Origin: an uncultured Eubacteriales bacterium
GTDB lineage: Bacteria; Bacillota_A; Clostridia; Christensenellales; Aristaeellaceae
Reading direction: 5' to 3'
NCBI GenBank assembly: GCA_944333375.1
Contig: CALVKX010000005.1
Span: 1 to 25,956 of the forward strand
Length of the DNA stretch: 25,956 nucleotides
The translations under genes and the position numbers were made by a program. Below are positions 7,969 to 16,030 of the stretch, piece after piece. Within the stretch, counting starts at the first letter, position 1. Each line of letters begins with the position of its first letter. Under the pieces are notes generated by a model that was given only the letters and a program-made list of their open reading frames with translations, was not told the DNA's origin and made no database searches.

Positions 7969-8331
7969 TTATTTTCGCGTGGGGACGATCTCCAGCCAGT
8001 ACCCGTCCGGGTCCTTGATAAAGTAGATGCCCATTGCAGGGTTTTCGTAGCAGATGCAGCCCATCTTCTCGTGCAGGGCATGGGCGGCCTCCATGTCGTC
8101 GGTGCGGAAGGCCAGGTGAAACTCCTCGTCGCCCAGGTTGTAGGGCTTGTCGCGGTCGCGCAGCCAGGTCAGCTCCAGCTCGAAGCCCTCCGTGTCGTCG
8201 GCGAGATAGACGATGGTAAACTCAGGCTTTTCCTTGCGCCTCACCTCATGCAGCCCCAGCGCCTCCCGGTAGAAGGCCAGCGAGCGGTCCAGGTCCGCGA
8301 CGTTGTAGTTCTCGTGAATCATGGTGAACAT
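7969..8331 (-). CDS. gloA: Glyoxalase I-like (lactoylglutathione lyase, VOC family) protein
   Basis: A 120-residue vicinal-oxygen-chelate protein with two beta-alpha-beta-beta-beta modules. The four metal ligands of glyoxalase I line up: His6 in MIHENYNV, Glu53 in ELTW, His72 in FHLAF and Glu114 in YWLEIVP, matching His5, Glu56, His74 and Glu122 of the E. coli enzyme. Glyoxalase I isomerises the hemithioacetal of methylglyoxal and a thiol; many Clostridia lack glutathione, so another thiol may be used. The start ATG has AAAGGAGAG upstream at normal distance. It is the second gene of an operon, 17 bases behind the metallo-hydrolase. Other VOC enzymes can look similar, so the exact substrate is less certain than the fold. 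Confidence 0.85.
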   Translation of the reverse strand: MFTMIHENYNVADLDRSLAFYREALGLHEVRRKEKPEFTIVYLADDTEGFELELTWLRDRDKPYNLGDEEFHLAFRTDDMEAAHALHEKMGCICYENPAMGIYFIKDPDGYWLEIVPTRK

Positions 8332-8348
8332 AGCGGCTCTCTCCTTTG

Positions 8349-9218
8349 CTATTCGAGATTGACGGGCAGGTCGGTATCGGCGAAGGGATCGTCGCCTCCG
8401 GGGATCTGCGGCTCCACACGCCGTGCCGGGGCGATGGGCAGCTCGCCGAAATCCTTGGGCGGCTCAATGATGTGGATATCCAGCATGCTGTCGGCAAAGG
8501 TCAGGTTCGCCACCACGCCGGGCTTGGTCAGCGCCAGCACCTCGGTGTTGGGGGTGCGGGCCCGCCTCGCAAAGTCGATGGCGACCTCGGGCCGGTCCTG
8601 CCAGTGCATGGGGATAAAGACGCGCGGCTTCAGGGTCAGGATAAAGTGATTGGCGCCCGCATCATACATCAGCCCCTGACGGGGATCGACGGGGAACATG
8701 CACACGTCGATGCGTTCGCCCTTGATGGGCTCAATCGCCTCATAGTAGGCGTTTTCGGCCGCCTCGATCTCCCGAAGCGTGCTTTCCTGCCGCCAGTGCC
8801 AGAGGTTGAGATCCCCCGCGTGGAAGATGTTCATGCCGTAGGCCTGCACGAGAAAGGCCACGCCGAGGTCGGTGCTCTGGAAGGCCTTGACGCTTACGTC
8901 AGGGGAAAGCTCCTTTTCCTGCAGGGGGGCCAGGCGCTTGCCCCGGGTGCCGACGGGCATGTCGCTGGAGACGATGTAGGAGACGGGCAGCCCCTGGGAT
9001 TCCCAGGTGTAGACCACGGGATCGAGATGATCCGGATGGGCATGGCTGATGAAAACGTAGATCTTTTCAAAAGCCTGGAGGAACTGGGGCGTGATGCGGC
9101 CGACCTGCGAAAGCGAGCGTCCCTCGCCCTCCCAGTAGTCGAACACCAGCAACGTCCCGCCCACCTGAACGGAAAACCCGCTGTGATAGTGGTAGATGAT
9201 CTTCAGCTGCCTGTCCAT
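8349..9218 (-). CDS. Metallo-beta-lactamase-fold hydrolase
   Basis: A 289-residue protein (from ATG 9218) with the HxHxDH zinc-binding motif as His59-Ala-His61-Pro-Asp63-His64, a later FHAGDLNLW segment supplying an Asp ligand, and IPMHW supplying a His. The N-terminal KIIYHYHSGF resembles UlaG-like MBL hydrolases, where the domain starts almost directly at Met. The chosen start has GGGAGG about 12 bases upstream, slightly far. An in-frame ATG at 9260 with AGGGGAA upstream is a real alternative and would add 14 residues of unrelated character. The C-terminus is a Pro/Asp-rich tail without fold signature. It is the first gene of the operon with the glyoxalase-like gene, which hints at metabolite detoxification, but the substrate is unknown. 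Confidence 0.83.
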   Translation of the reverse strand: MDRQLKIIYHYHSGFSVQVGGTLLVFDYWEGEGRSLSQVGRITPQFLQAFEKIYVFISHAHPDHLDPVVYTWESQGLPVSYIVSSDMPVGTRGKRLAPLQEKELSPDVSVKAFQSTDLGVAFLVQAYGMNIFHAGDLNLWHWRQESTLREIEAAENAYYEAIEPIKGERIDVCMFPVDPRQGLMYDAGANHFILTLKPRVFIPMHWQDRPEVAIDFARRARTPNTEVLALTKPGVVANLTFADSMLDIHIIEPPKDFGELPIAPARRVEPQIPGGDDPFADTDLPVNLE

Positions 9219-9387
9219 AGAAAAAGACGCCTCCCAAGAAATGATCGTAAACTGCAACATACGCACTTCCCCTGCCCAGGCGGGAAGGATATATTACAAA
9301 ATGATGACTCATTCAAAGGCGGCGTCAAACGATAAAAAGCCCAAATAATCAGGCATCCGGCAATAAAGGCTTAAAAAATACTGTCCA

Positions 9388-9416
9388 AGTATATCATAGC
9401 ATGTAACAAAAGTCAA
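9388..9416 (-). promoter_or_regulatory. Sigma-A-like promoter for the metallo-hydrolase/glyoxalase operon
   Basis: On the - strand TTGACT (9416-9411) and TATACT (9393-9388) are separated by exactly 17 bases. The expected transcript start is near 9381, leaving a leader of about 120 or 160 bases depending on which start codon is used. Confidence 0.75.
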
Positions 9417-9481
9417 CGGTTCTTTACATAGTCGAAATGTTTGTGGAATACTCCCAAAACATCAGCGTAAATACGTACAGC

Positions 9482-9507
9482 CTGAGGCCGCGCGATGACG
9501 GCCTCAG
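9482..9507 (-). terminator. Stem-loop downstream of glgP, possible terminator
   Basis: CTGAGGCCG (9482-9490) and CGGCCTCAG (9499-9507) form a perfect 9-bp stem with an 8-base loop, about 30 bases beyond the glgP stop. No T-run follows on the - strand, so it may act as an mRNA 3'-end stabiliser or a weak terminator rather than a classical one. Confidence 0.5.
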
Positions 9508-9538
9508 ACTGCCGGCGAATTGTATGGGCCGTCCCGCC

Positions 9539-11998
9539 TTATTCGCAGGAGGAGCGGGAGCCCTGGATGTGCCAGATGGTGTCGTTGTACTGGCGGATGG
9601 TGCGGTCGGAGCTGAAGAAGCCGGACTTGGCGGTATTGACGATGGCCATGCGCAGCCACTTGTCCCGGTTCTGATAATCCTCCATCATGCGGCGGTTGGC
9701 CATGGAGTAGCTTCCGAAATCCTTGAGCACGAAGTAGCTGTCCGGCATGCCGCCGTATTCGCCCACCAGCAGGGTATGGTAGAGGTCCTGCATGGCCAGG
9801 GGCTCGTTGGGAAACAGCGTTCCGTCCAGCCACTGGCTCATGGCCTTGCGGATCTCATGATTGGTCTCGAAGATGCTCATGGGGTTATAGGTCCGCTCGC
9901 GGTACATGCCCTCGACGGTATCGGCCCGCATGCCGAAGATGTAGATGTTGTCGATGCCGACCTGCTCGTAGATCTCCACGTTCGCGCCGTCCATGGTGCC
10001 AAGCGTCACGGCGCCGTTCATCATGAACTTCATGTTGCCGGTACCGCTGGCCTCCTTGCCGGCGGTGGAGAGCTGCTGGCTGATCTCGCTGGCGGGGATG
10101 AGGATCTCCGCGGTGGAAACGTCGTAGTTTTCGATGTAGACAATCTTTATCATCTGACGTGCGCGGGGATGCTTGTCGATCAGGTCCGCCAGGGCGTTGA
10201 TGTAGCGGATGGTCTGCTTGGTGCGCATGTAGCCGGGCGCGGCCTTGGCCCCGAAGAGGAAGAGGCGCGGCGGCATGGTGAAGTTGGGATCGTCCACGAT
10301 GCGGTTATAGAGCACCTGAATATGCAGGGCGTTGAGCATCTGGCGCTTGTACTCATGCAGGCGCTTGGCCTGGGTATCGAAGACAAAGCTGGTGTCGATG
10401 TCGATGCCCTGCCGCGCCTTGACAAGCTTTTGCAGGCGCTGTTTGTTGATCTGTTTGACGGCGGCGAACTTCTCGCAGAAGGCGGGATCGTCGGCAAAGG
10501 GGAGAAGATCGGAGAGCTTGGAGGCGTCGGCCACAAAGCCGGGGCCGATGGCGTCCTTGAGCAGGGCGGTCAGCGCGGGGTTGGCCTCCACCAGCCAGCG
10601 GCGGTGGGTGATACCGTTGGTGATGGCGGAGAACTTGGATTTGTTGAGTAGCCAGTAGTCATGGAACAGGCTGTCCTGAAGGATCTTGCCGTGGAGCTGG
10701 CTCACGCCGTTGACGCTGAAGGAGATGGCCACGCACAGGTTGGCCATGTGCACCTGGCCGTAGGCGATGATCGCCATATGGCCGATGCGCTCCCACTGGT
10801 CGGGATAGCTGGTGAACAGCTCGGCGCACAGGCGGCGGTTGAGCTCCTCCAGGATCATGTAGATGCGCGGAAGCGTCTGCTTCATCATGTCCACCGGCCA
10901 GCGCTCCAGCGCCTCAGACATGACGGTATGGTTGGTATAGGCCATGCAGCGGTAGGTGATGCGCTGGGCCATCTCCCAGGAGAGCCCCTCCTGATCGACC
11001 AGGATGCGGATCAATTCGGGGATGGCAAGGCCCGGGTGGGTATCGTTGATGTGGAAGACGCACTTGTCCGGCAGCATGTCAAAGTTGTTGCCGAAGTGCT
11101 TTTTGAAGTTCTTCACGGCATATTGCAGCGTGGCGCTGGTGAAGAAATAATGCTGCTTGAGGCGCAGCATCTTGCCCTCATAGTGCTTATCCTCGGGGTA
11201 GAGGACCTTGGAGATGACCTCGGCCATCTGCATTTCCTCCATGGCCTTGAGGTACTCGCCCTCCCCGAAATGGGTCAGGTCCAGATTGGCACGGCTGCGC
11301 GCCGACCAGGTGCGAAGCGTATTGACGCAGTTGTTGTTGTAGCCCACGACGGGCATATCGTAGGGAACGGCGTCGATCTGGTAGGTATCCACCAGCTTGA
11401 AAATCCGCCGCCCGTTCTCCTCGACCTCCTCCACGTGGCCGTTGAACTCCACGGTGCAGGCATCCTCGGTCCGGGGAACCTCCCAGACGTTGCCGTTTTG
11501 CAGCCAGTTGTCGGGCAATTCCACCTGCTGGCCCTCCACCAGCTTCTGGCGGAACAGCCCGTACTCGTAGCGGATCGTGCAGCCCATGGCGGGGATGTTG
11601 AGGCTGGACAGGCTGTCCAGGAAGCAGGCAGCCAGCCGGCCCAGGCCGCCGTTGCCAAGCGCGGGCTCGGGCTCCTCGGGCAAAATGGACTGGAGGTCGA
11701 TTCCCAGATCCTTCAGGGCGGCGGCATAGTTCTCCTGGGAACAGAGGTTGATGAGGTTGCAGTTGAGAGAACGCCCGGTCAAAAACTCAACCGAGAGATA
11801 GTACAGGCGCTTGCGCTTGGCATCGCGTTGCTGCTTGGAGATCATCCATTTCTGCATGATCTGGTCGCGCACGGTGGAAGCGACGGCCTTGTAGAGCTGC
11901 TGCGGAGTGGCTTCCTGGACGGTAACGCCGTTATAGCGCTGCAGCTTTCCAATGATGCTCTGCTTGATGGATTCCACATCGAACGTGGTCGTGGGCAT
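9539..11998 (-). CDS. glgP: Glycogen/starch/alpha-glucan phosphorylase
   Basis: An 819-residue GT35 phosphorylase, the normal size for this family. It cleaves alpha-1,4-glucan ends with phosphate to give glucose-1-phosphate in the cytoplasm, using pyridoxal phosphate. The PLP-binding segment EASGTGNMKFMMNGAVTLG is clearly present, with the PLP lysine at Lys657. Further family hallmarks are LGNGGLGRLAACFLDS near residue 115, YEYGLFRQ, HINDTHP and NGITHRRWL. ATG 11998 is preceded by AAGGAGGAG and by a sigma-A-like promoter. No glgB, glgC or glgA genes are in the window. Maltodextrin phosphorylase (MalP) belongs to the same family, so the preferred glucan is not certain. Confidence 0.95.
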   Translation of the reverse strand: MPTTTFDVESIKQSIIGKLQRYNGVTVQEATPQQLYKAVASTVRDQIMQKWMISKQQRDAKRKRLYYLSVEFLTGRSLNCNLINLCSQENYAAALKDLGIDLQSILPEEPEPALGNGGLGRLAACFLDSLSSLNIPAMGCTIRYEYGLFRQKLVEGQQVELPDNWLQNGNVWEVPRTEDACTVEFNGHVEEVEENGRRIFKLVDTYQIDAVPYDMPVVGYNNNCVNTLRTWSARSRANLDLTHFGEGEYLKAMEEMQMAEVISKVLYPEDKHYEGKMLRLKQHYFFTSATLQYAVKNFKKHFGNNFDMLPDKCVFHINDTHPGLAIPELIRILVDQEGLSWEMAQRITYRCMAYTNHTVMSEALERWPVDMMKQTLPRIYMILEELNRRLCAELFTSYPDQWERIGHMAIIAYGQVHMANLCVAISFSVNGVSQLHGKILQDSLFHDYWLLNKSKFSAITNGITHRRWLVEANPALTALLKDAIGPGFVADASKLSDLLPFADDPAFCEKFAAVKQINKQRLQKLVKARQGIDIDTSFVFDTQAKRLHEYKRQMLNALHIQVLYNRIVDDPNFTMPPRLFLFGAKAAPGYMRTKQTIRYINALADLIDKHPRARQMIKIVYIENYDVSTAEILIPASEISQQLSTAGKEASGTGNMKFMMNGAVTLGTMDGANVEIYEQVGIDNIYIFGMRADTVEGMYRERTYNPMSIFETNHEIRKAMSQWLDGTLFPNEPLAMQDLYHTLLVGEYGGMPDSYFVLKDFGSYSMANRRMMEDYQNRDKWLRMAIVNTAKSGFFSSDRTIRQYNDTIWHIQGSRSSCE

Positions 11999-12042
11999 AA
12001 GGCTCCTCCTTGATAATGGAAGTATTTGAGGATAACGACGGT

Positions 12043-12072
12043 ATTATACCATGAAGAAAGGCCCAAGGGCAA
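12043..12072 (-). promoter_or_regulatory. Promoter of glgP
   Basis: On the - strand a perfect TATAAT (12048-12043) has a partial -35, TTGCCC (12072-12067), 18 bases upstream. The predicted start is about 38 bases ahead of the glgP ATG. It is divergent from the addA promoter. Confidence 0.65.
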
Positions 12073-12112
12073 ATGATTTATCCAAAAAGCGGAAACGGGC
12101 GGGCGGGGGCAT

Positions 12113-12128
12113 GGTTTCACGTGAAACA
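12113..12128. other. Second parS-like site between glgP and addA
   Basis: GGTTTCACGTGAAACA matches the parS consensus at 15 of 16 positions; only the first base differs. The 14-bp core GTTTCACGTGAAAC is perfectly palindromic. It is intergenic and ends one base before the addA -35 element, about 7.2 kb from the site in metH. ParB bound here could affect addA transcription; that effect is inference. Confidence 0.82.
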
Positions 12129-12129
12129 T

Positions 12130-12158
12130 TTGCATTTGCCCCGCGCTTACGGTACAAT
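12130..12158 (+). promoter_or_regulatory. Promoter of addA
   Basis: TTGCAT (12130-12135) and TACAAT (12153-12158) are 17 bases apart. The expected transcript start is about 34 bases ahead of the addA ATG. The parS-like palindrome abuts the -35 element. Confidence 0.6.
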
Positions 12159-12198
12159 AGCGCATAAGATGGATAAACAAAGGAAAGGAGCGATGAGC

Positions 12199-15100
12199 AT
12201 GCGCTTTACCCCCGCGCAGGACGCCGCCATACGCGCCAAGAACCGCGAGCTGCTGGTTTCGGCCGCGGCGGGCAGCGGCAAGACCGCCGTGCTGGTGGAG
12301 CGGATCGTGCGCCTGATCGTGGAAGAAGGCCTGAGCATCGACCGCATGCTCATCGTTACCTTTACGCGCGCCGCGGCGGGCGAAATGCGCGAGCGGCTGG
12401 AGACACGGCTGAGCGAGGCGGAAAATGCGAGCCTGAGCCGCCAGGCGGACCTGGTCGCCGCGGCGCAGATCTCCACCATCCATAGCTATTGCCAGCAGGT
12501 GGTCCGGCAGAACTTCCAGCGTTGCGGGGTGGACCCGCAGTTCATGCTGGCGGACGAGCGCACGCGCGCCGCCTTTTACCGCCAGAGCATGGAGGAAACG
12601 CTGGACTGGCTCTACGAGGAGGCGGGCGGGGATGGGGACCTCCGGGCGCTCGCCCGCAAATTCAGCGAGCGCGAGATCGCCCTGATGACCGACGCGCTCT
12701 ACCGCTTTCTCATGTCCCGGCCCGATCCCATGCAGTGGCTGGATCAAAGCGCGCTGCACGAATGGAACGAGGCGGGTATGGATGCCGAGCCGCTGGCGCA
12801 GGCCTTCTGCCAGGAGGCGGCCCTCATTTTGGAGGGGATGGATTCGCTGTGGGCCGAGGCGGACGCGATGCGGGCCGACCCGGCCTTTCCGCCGCCGTAC
12901 ATTGCCACCCTGCAAAGCGACCGCGCGGCGCTGGATGGCCTGCGGACGGCGTGCGAAAAGGGCCTGAGCGCTCTGTGCCGGGAGCTTTCGGGGCTCAGGT
13001 TCATCACCCTGGCGCGCTTTAGGCCCGTCACCGGCGACGAGCAGCGCGCTGCGGAGGGGTACAAGGCCCTGCGCGCCCGGATCAAGGATATGGCGGACGA
13101 GATGAAAAAGCTGCTTCCGGAGGATTTTTCCCGCGGCGTGGCGGACATGGAGGCGATGGTTCCCGCAACGCGCGGGCTGGCCAGGCTGGTGAAGCATTTT
13201 CACGAAGGCTTCATGGGCCTCAAGCTCAGCGAGGCGTGCATCGATTTCGGGGACCTCGAGCACATGACGCTGTCCGTCCTGAGCGACGAGGGCCTGCGGG
13301 CGGAGCAGGCCGGGCGTTTCGATGCGGTCTTTGTGGACGAGTATCAGGACGTGAGCGCCCTGCAGGAGGCCATCCTCAACGCGCTCAAGCGCGGCGCGGA
13401 TGACCCGAGGCCCCAGTACTACTTTTATGTGGGCGACGTCAAACAGAGCATCTACCGCTTCCGCCTGGCCGAGCCCGGGCTGTTCCTGGGGAAGCTGGCG
13501 CAGTTTTCGCCGGAGGCCGACGCACCGCTTCGCCGGATTATTCTCAATCGGAATTTTCGCAGCCGCGTCCGGGTTCTTGATGCCGTTAACCGCGTGTTCG
13601 AACACGTCATGGATCGCCGCGTCACCGAGATTGATTACGACAGCGACGCGCGGCTTTACCCCGGCGCTGCGTCCCGGGGGGACGCGCCGGCGGAGCTGCA
13701 TGTGCTGAGCACCCAGGGCCGGCGTCCGCAGGAGATGGTGCTGGCGGAGGCCGAGTTGATCGCCCGCGACATCCTCGCGACGGTGGGCCGGCCCGTCACA
13801 GACGCGGAGGGGCAGCCGGGGGCGCCGCTGCACTACCGGGACATCGCCATCCTTTTGCCCGTGGGAAAGAATGTGGCCGACAAGGTGGAGCTGGTGCTCG
13901 GCCGCATGGGGGTGCCGGTGTACTGCGAGGGCGGCGGCGACCCCATGCGCTCGGACGAGGTGAGGCAGATGATCCAGCATTTGACGCTGCTGGACAATCT
14001 GGCCAACGACGTGGCGCTGCTCAGCGAGCTGAGGAGCCCGCTGTTTGAGATGGCCGAGCGCGAGCTGGCGCAGATCCGGCTGCTGCGCCCCGAGCGTGAG
14101 GCCAGCTTTCTTGGCGCCCTGCAGGCGGCGGCCAGGGAGGGCGCGGAACCGCTGGCCTCCCGCTGCCGGGCGGTATTGGACACGCTGGAGAATGAGCGCT
14201 TCTGCGTGCGCAGCATGCCGCTGGCCCAGTACCTTTGGAGTTTTCTCAACCGCAGCGGCCTGTATGCGCACTACGGCGCCCAGCCCGGCGGAAAGCTTCG
14301 CCAGGCAAACCTGCGCATGCTCTGCCATCGGGCCGACGCCTATGAACAGAGCCACACGGATGGACTGGCGGGGTTTGTGGAGACGCTTCGATCCGAGGAG
14401 GGAGGCGCGGGCGAGCAGAGCCCGGCGGTGCTGAACCCCTGGGAGGACGTGGTGCGCGTGATGACCATTCATAAATCCAAGGGGCTGGAGTTCCCCACGG
14501 TCTATGTGATGGGGCTGGGCGGCGCGCTGCTCCGCCGGAGCCAGACCCGGTCCGTGAGCATCCACGGAGAGATCGGCTTTGGTCTGGGGTATGTGAACGA
14601 AACGGCGCGGACCCGGCGGCCGACGCTTCTGCAGGGCGCGGTTTCCCTCAGGGAACGCAGCGCCGAGCGCGCCGAGCGGGCGCGCGTGCTCTACGTGGCC
14701 ATGACCCGCGCCAAGGCGCGATTGGTGCTGGTGGGGAGCATGAAGAACCCGGACCCCGGCGCGGCGGTCCGCTCGGGCGGCGCCTATGGCGTTCGGGAGG
14801 CCAAAAGCATGCTGGAATGGCTTCTGCAATGCGTCCGGCCCTGCGATGCCGTGACGGTGAAAAAGGCGGAACTTTCCACAGGCGACATGAGGGAAACCAT
14901 CCCGGAGGCGAAGTTCCCCACAGATTCCACAAGTTTTCCACAAAAAAGTGCCCCGTGGCGCGTCGTTTTCCACATGGAGCCAGTCATTACAAAGGATTCG
15001 GTGCATCAGGACCGGCCGATGGCCATTCCCCTCCCCGAGATGACCGCCCCGGTCCCGCCGGTTTCTTTGCCTCGGCCGGGCGTCATGGACTGGGCGGCGG

Positions 15101-15867
15101 TTCCCGGGGAGAAACAGCCCGCCGCGCACCCGCTCAAGCTGGGCGTAACGGCGCTGTGCCGCGCGATGGATGGGGCGCAGTCGCTGAGCGAGGCCGCCGA
15201 AGAGGAGGAGGAACAGCTCAAGCGCATCCCCTATGACGGTCCCCGGCCGCGGCTTTTGTCCTCCCTTCCGGCGATGCCCGCCTTTCTGGAGCCGCCGGCC
15301 CAGGAGCTGGGGCTGCTGCGCGGCGTGCAGACGCACCGCCTGCTGGGGCTTGCGGACCTCGGGGGCGCCAGGGCGGCCCGGGGGGACGAAAAAAAGATTC
15401 TTTTCCATTTAAAAGGGGAGCTGTCCCGCCTGGTGGACAAGCGGGTGATGACGGCCGCCGAGGCGGCTTTGGCCGACGCGGGGATGGCCGCCCGGTTCCT
15501 GTCGGGGGAACTGGGGCAGAGGATGCTCGCCTGCGAGACGGTGCGGCGGGAGTGGAGCTTCAACCTGCGCGTCACACAGCCGTTCCCCACGCTGCTCCAG
15601 GGCGTGATCGACCTGTGCTTCCTGGAGGACGGCGCCTGGGTGCTGGTGGATTTCAAAACCGACCGCGTGCGAAGCGGTGCGGAGCTGTGGCGGCGGTACG
15701 GCCGTCAGCTTTCGATCTACCGGCAGGCGCTGCTGGAAGGAACCCCGTGGCCCGTCCGGGAATGGGCGCTGTATTCGCTGCGGCTGGGAAAAGCGTTCTC
15801 CAAATATGACGAAGAAGCGCAAAAATATGACAGAAATATTTCAAAATCGAGGGAACAAAAGGGATAA
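12199..15867 (+). CDS. addA: ATP-dependent helicase/nuclease subunit A
   Basis: A 1222-residue UvrD-like helicase with a C-terminal RecB-type nuclease, close to the 1232 residues of B. subtilis AddA. It processes double-strand breaks for RecA-dependent repair, normally as a heterodimer with AddB. Helicase motifs: Walker A AGSGKT with Lys28, motif Ia TFTRAAAGEMRERL, Walker B DEYQD at 380-384, motif III GDVKQSIYRFR, motif IV NRNFRS, motif V TIHKSKGLEFP and motif VI YVAMTRAKA. The nuclease residues Asp1138, Asp1151 and Lys1153 (GVID and VDFKTD) and the QLSIY motif are intact. ATG 12199 is preferred because AAGGAG lies 8 bases upstream; ATG 12193 would be only two bases from it. No addB lies next to it. 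The segment after motif VI holds DnaA-box-like motifs. Confidence 0.95.
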   Translation: MRFTPAQDAAIRAKNRELLVSAAAGSGKTAVLVERIVRLIVEEGLSIDRMLIVTFTRAAAGEMRERLETRLSEAENASLSRQADLVAAAQISTIHSYCQQVVRQNFQRCGVDPQFMLADERTRAAFYRQSMEETLDWLYEEAGGDGDLRALARKFSEREIALMTDALYRFLMSRPDPMQWLDQSALHEWNEAGMDAEPLAQAFCQEAALILEGMDSLWAEADAMRADPAFPPPYIATLQSDRAALDGLRTACEKGLSALCRELSGLRFITLARFRPVTGDEQRAAEGYKALRARIKDMADEMKKLLPEDFSRGVADMEAMVPATRGLARLVKHFHEGFMGLKLSEACIDFGDLEHMTLSVLSDEGLRAEQAGRFDAVFVDEYQDVSALQEAILNALKRGADDPRPQYYFYVGDVKQSIYRFRLAEPGLFLGKLAQFSPEADAPLRRIILNRNFRSRVRVLDAVNRVFEHVMDRRVTEIDYDSDARLYPGAASRGDAPAELHVLSTQGRRPQEMVLAEAELIARDILATVGRPVTDAEGQPGAPLHYRDIAILLPVGKNVADKVELVLGRMGVPVYCEGGGDPMRSDEVRQMIQHLTLLDNLANDVALLSELRSPLFEMAERELAQIRLLRPEREASFLGALQAAAREGAEPLASRCRAVLDTLENERFCVRSMPLAQYLWSFLNRSGLYAHYGAQPGGKLRQANLRMLCHRADAYEQSHTDGLAGFVETLRSEEGGAGEQSPAVLNPWEDVVRVMTIHKSKGLEFPTVYVMGLGGALLRRSQTRSVSIHGEIGFGLGYVNETARTRRPTLLQGAVSLRERSAERAERARVLYVAMTRAKARLVLVGSMKNPDPGAAVRSGGAYGVREAKSMLEWLLQCVRPCDAVTVKKAELSTGDMRETIPEAKFPTDSTSFPQKSAPWRVVFHMEPVITKDSVHQDRPMAIPLPEMTAPVPPVSLPRPGVMDWAAVPGEKQPAAHPLKLGVTALCRAMDGAQSLSEAAEEEEEQLKRIPYDGPRPRLLSSLPAMPAFLEPPAQELGLLRGVQTHRLLGLADLGGARAARGDEKKILFHLKGELSRLVDKRVMTAAEAALADAGMAARFLSGELGQRMLACETVRREWSFNLRVTQPFPTLLQGVIDLCFLEDGAWVLVDFKTDRVRSGAELWRRYGRQLSIYRQALLEGTPWPVREWALYSLRLGKAFSKYDEEAQKYDRNISKSREQKG
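14872..14974 (+). other. Cluster of DnaA-box-like motifs inside addA
   Basis: Two exact matches to the relaxed DnaA box TTWTNCACA occur as TTTTCCACA at 14934-14942 and 14966-14974. CTTTCCACA at 14872-14880 has one mismatch, and TTCCCCACA (14914-14922) and GATTCCACA (14923-14931) are weaker. All five are on the + strand within 103 bases. The encoded stretch is a variable linker between the helicase and nuclease parts and uses codons (aca, agt, ttt, cca, caa, aaa) that are rare in the rest of the gene. Binding by DnaA is a hypothesis. Confidence 0.4.
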
Positions 15868-15905
15868 ACGAATCGTTATTTCTATGCGAAAGGGAATATT
15901 CGGGG

Positions 15906-15934
15906 TTGATTTTCCTGTATTTTCCCTGTACAAT
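15906..15934 (+). promoter_or_regulatory. Sigma-A-like promoter for the peptidoglycan-binding lipoprotein
   Basis: TTGATT (15906-15911) and TACAAT (15929-15934) are 17 bases apart, giving a leader of about 90 bases. The leader contains a small GGCGG/CCGCC hairpin (15944-15960) and a TTTCCT/AGGAAA inverted repeat (15991-15996 with 16012-16017) next to the ribosome binding site. No terminator for addA is visible in this 163-base gap. Confidence 0.7.
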
Positions 15935-16030
15935 AGGCATGGTGGCGGGAATGTACCGCCCCGCTGTATAGACGTAAGAGGTTTGTAACATTTCCTTTTC
16001 GACTTCCCATTAGGAAACGGAGTGTTGATT

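Larger units (their letters stand above)
9219..9538. other. Intergenic region between glgP and the metallo-hydrolase gene
   Basis: About 320 bases, clearly more A/T-rich than the genes around it. It holds the promoter and long leader of the metallo-hydrolase operon and, close to glgP, a 9-bp stem-loop. No convincing gene or known RNA family is seen. In the leader, AAGCC and GGCTT (about 9330-9372) could form a weak 5-bp long-loop hairpin; this is not strong enough to call an attenuator. Confidence 0.6.

Noticed and set aside
12073..12198. An N-terminal extension of addA to an upstream start in the same frame
   Set aside because: It would run through the parS-like site and the -35/-10 promoter, and AddA proteins begin close to the Walker A segment, as with the start at 12199.
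11842..15408. A 1188-codon open frame on the - strand opposite addA
   Set aside because: It is antisense to a gene with all AddA motifs, its translation is Arg/His/Pro/Gln-rich with no recognisable domain, and it comes from the GC-rich third-position bias. The same reasoning removes the long - strand frames at 1303-3465, 4936-7482, 19674-22130 and 23625-25844, and the + strand frames at 9437-10651 and 10661-12013 opposite glgP.
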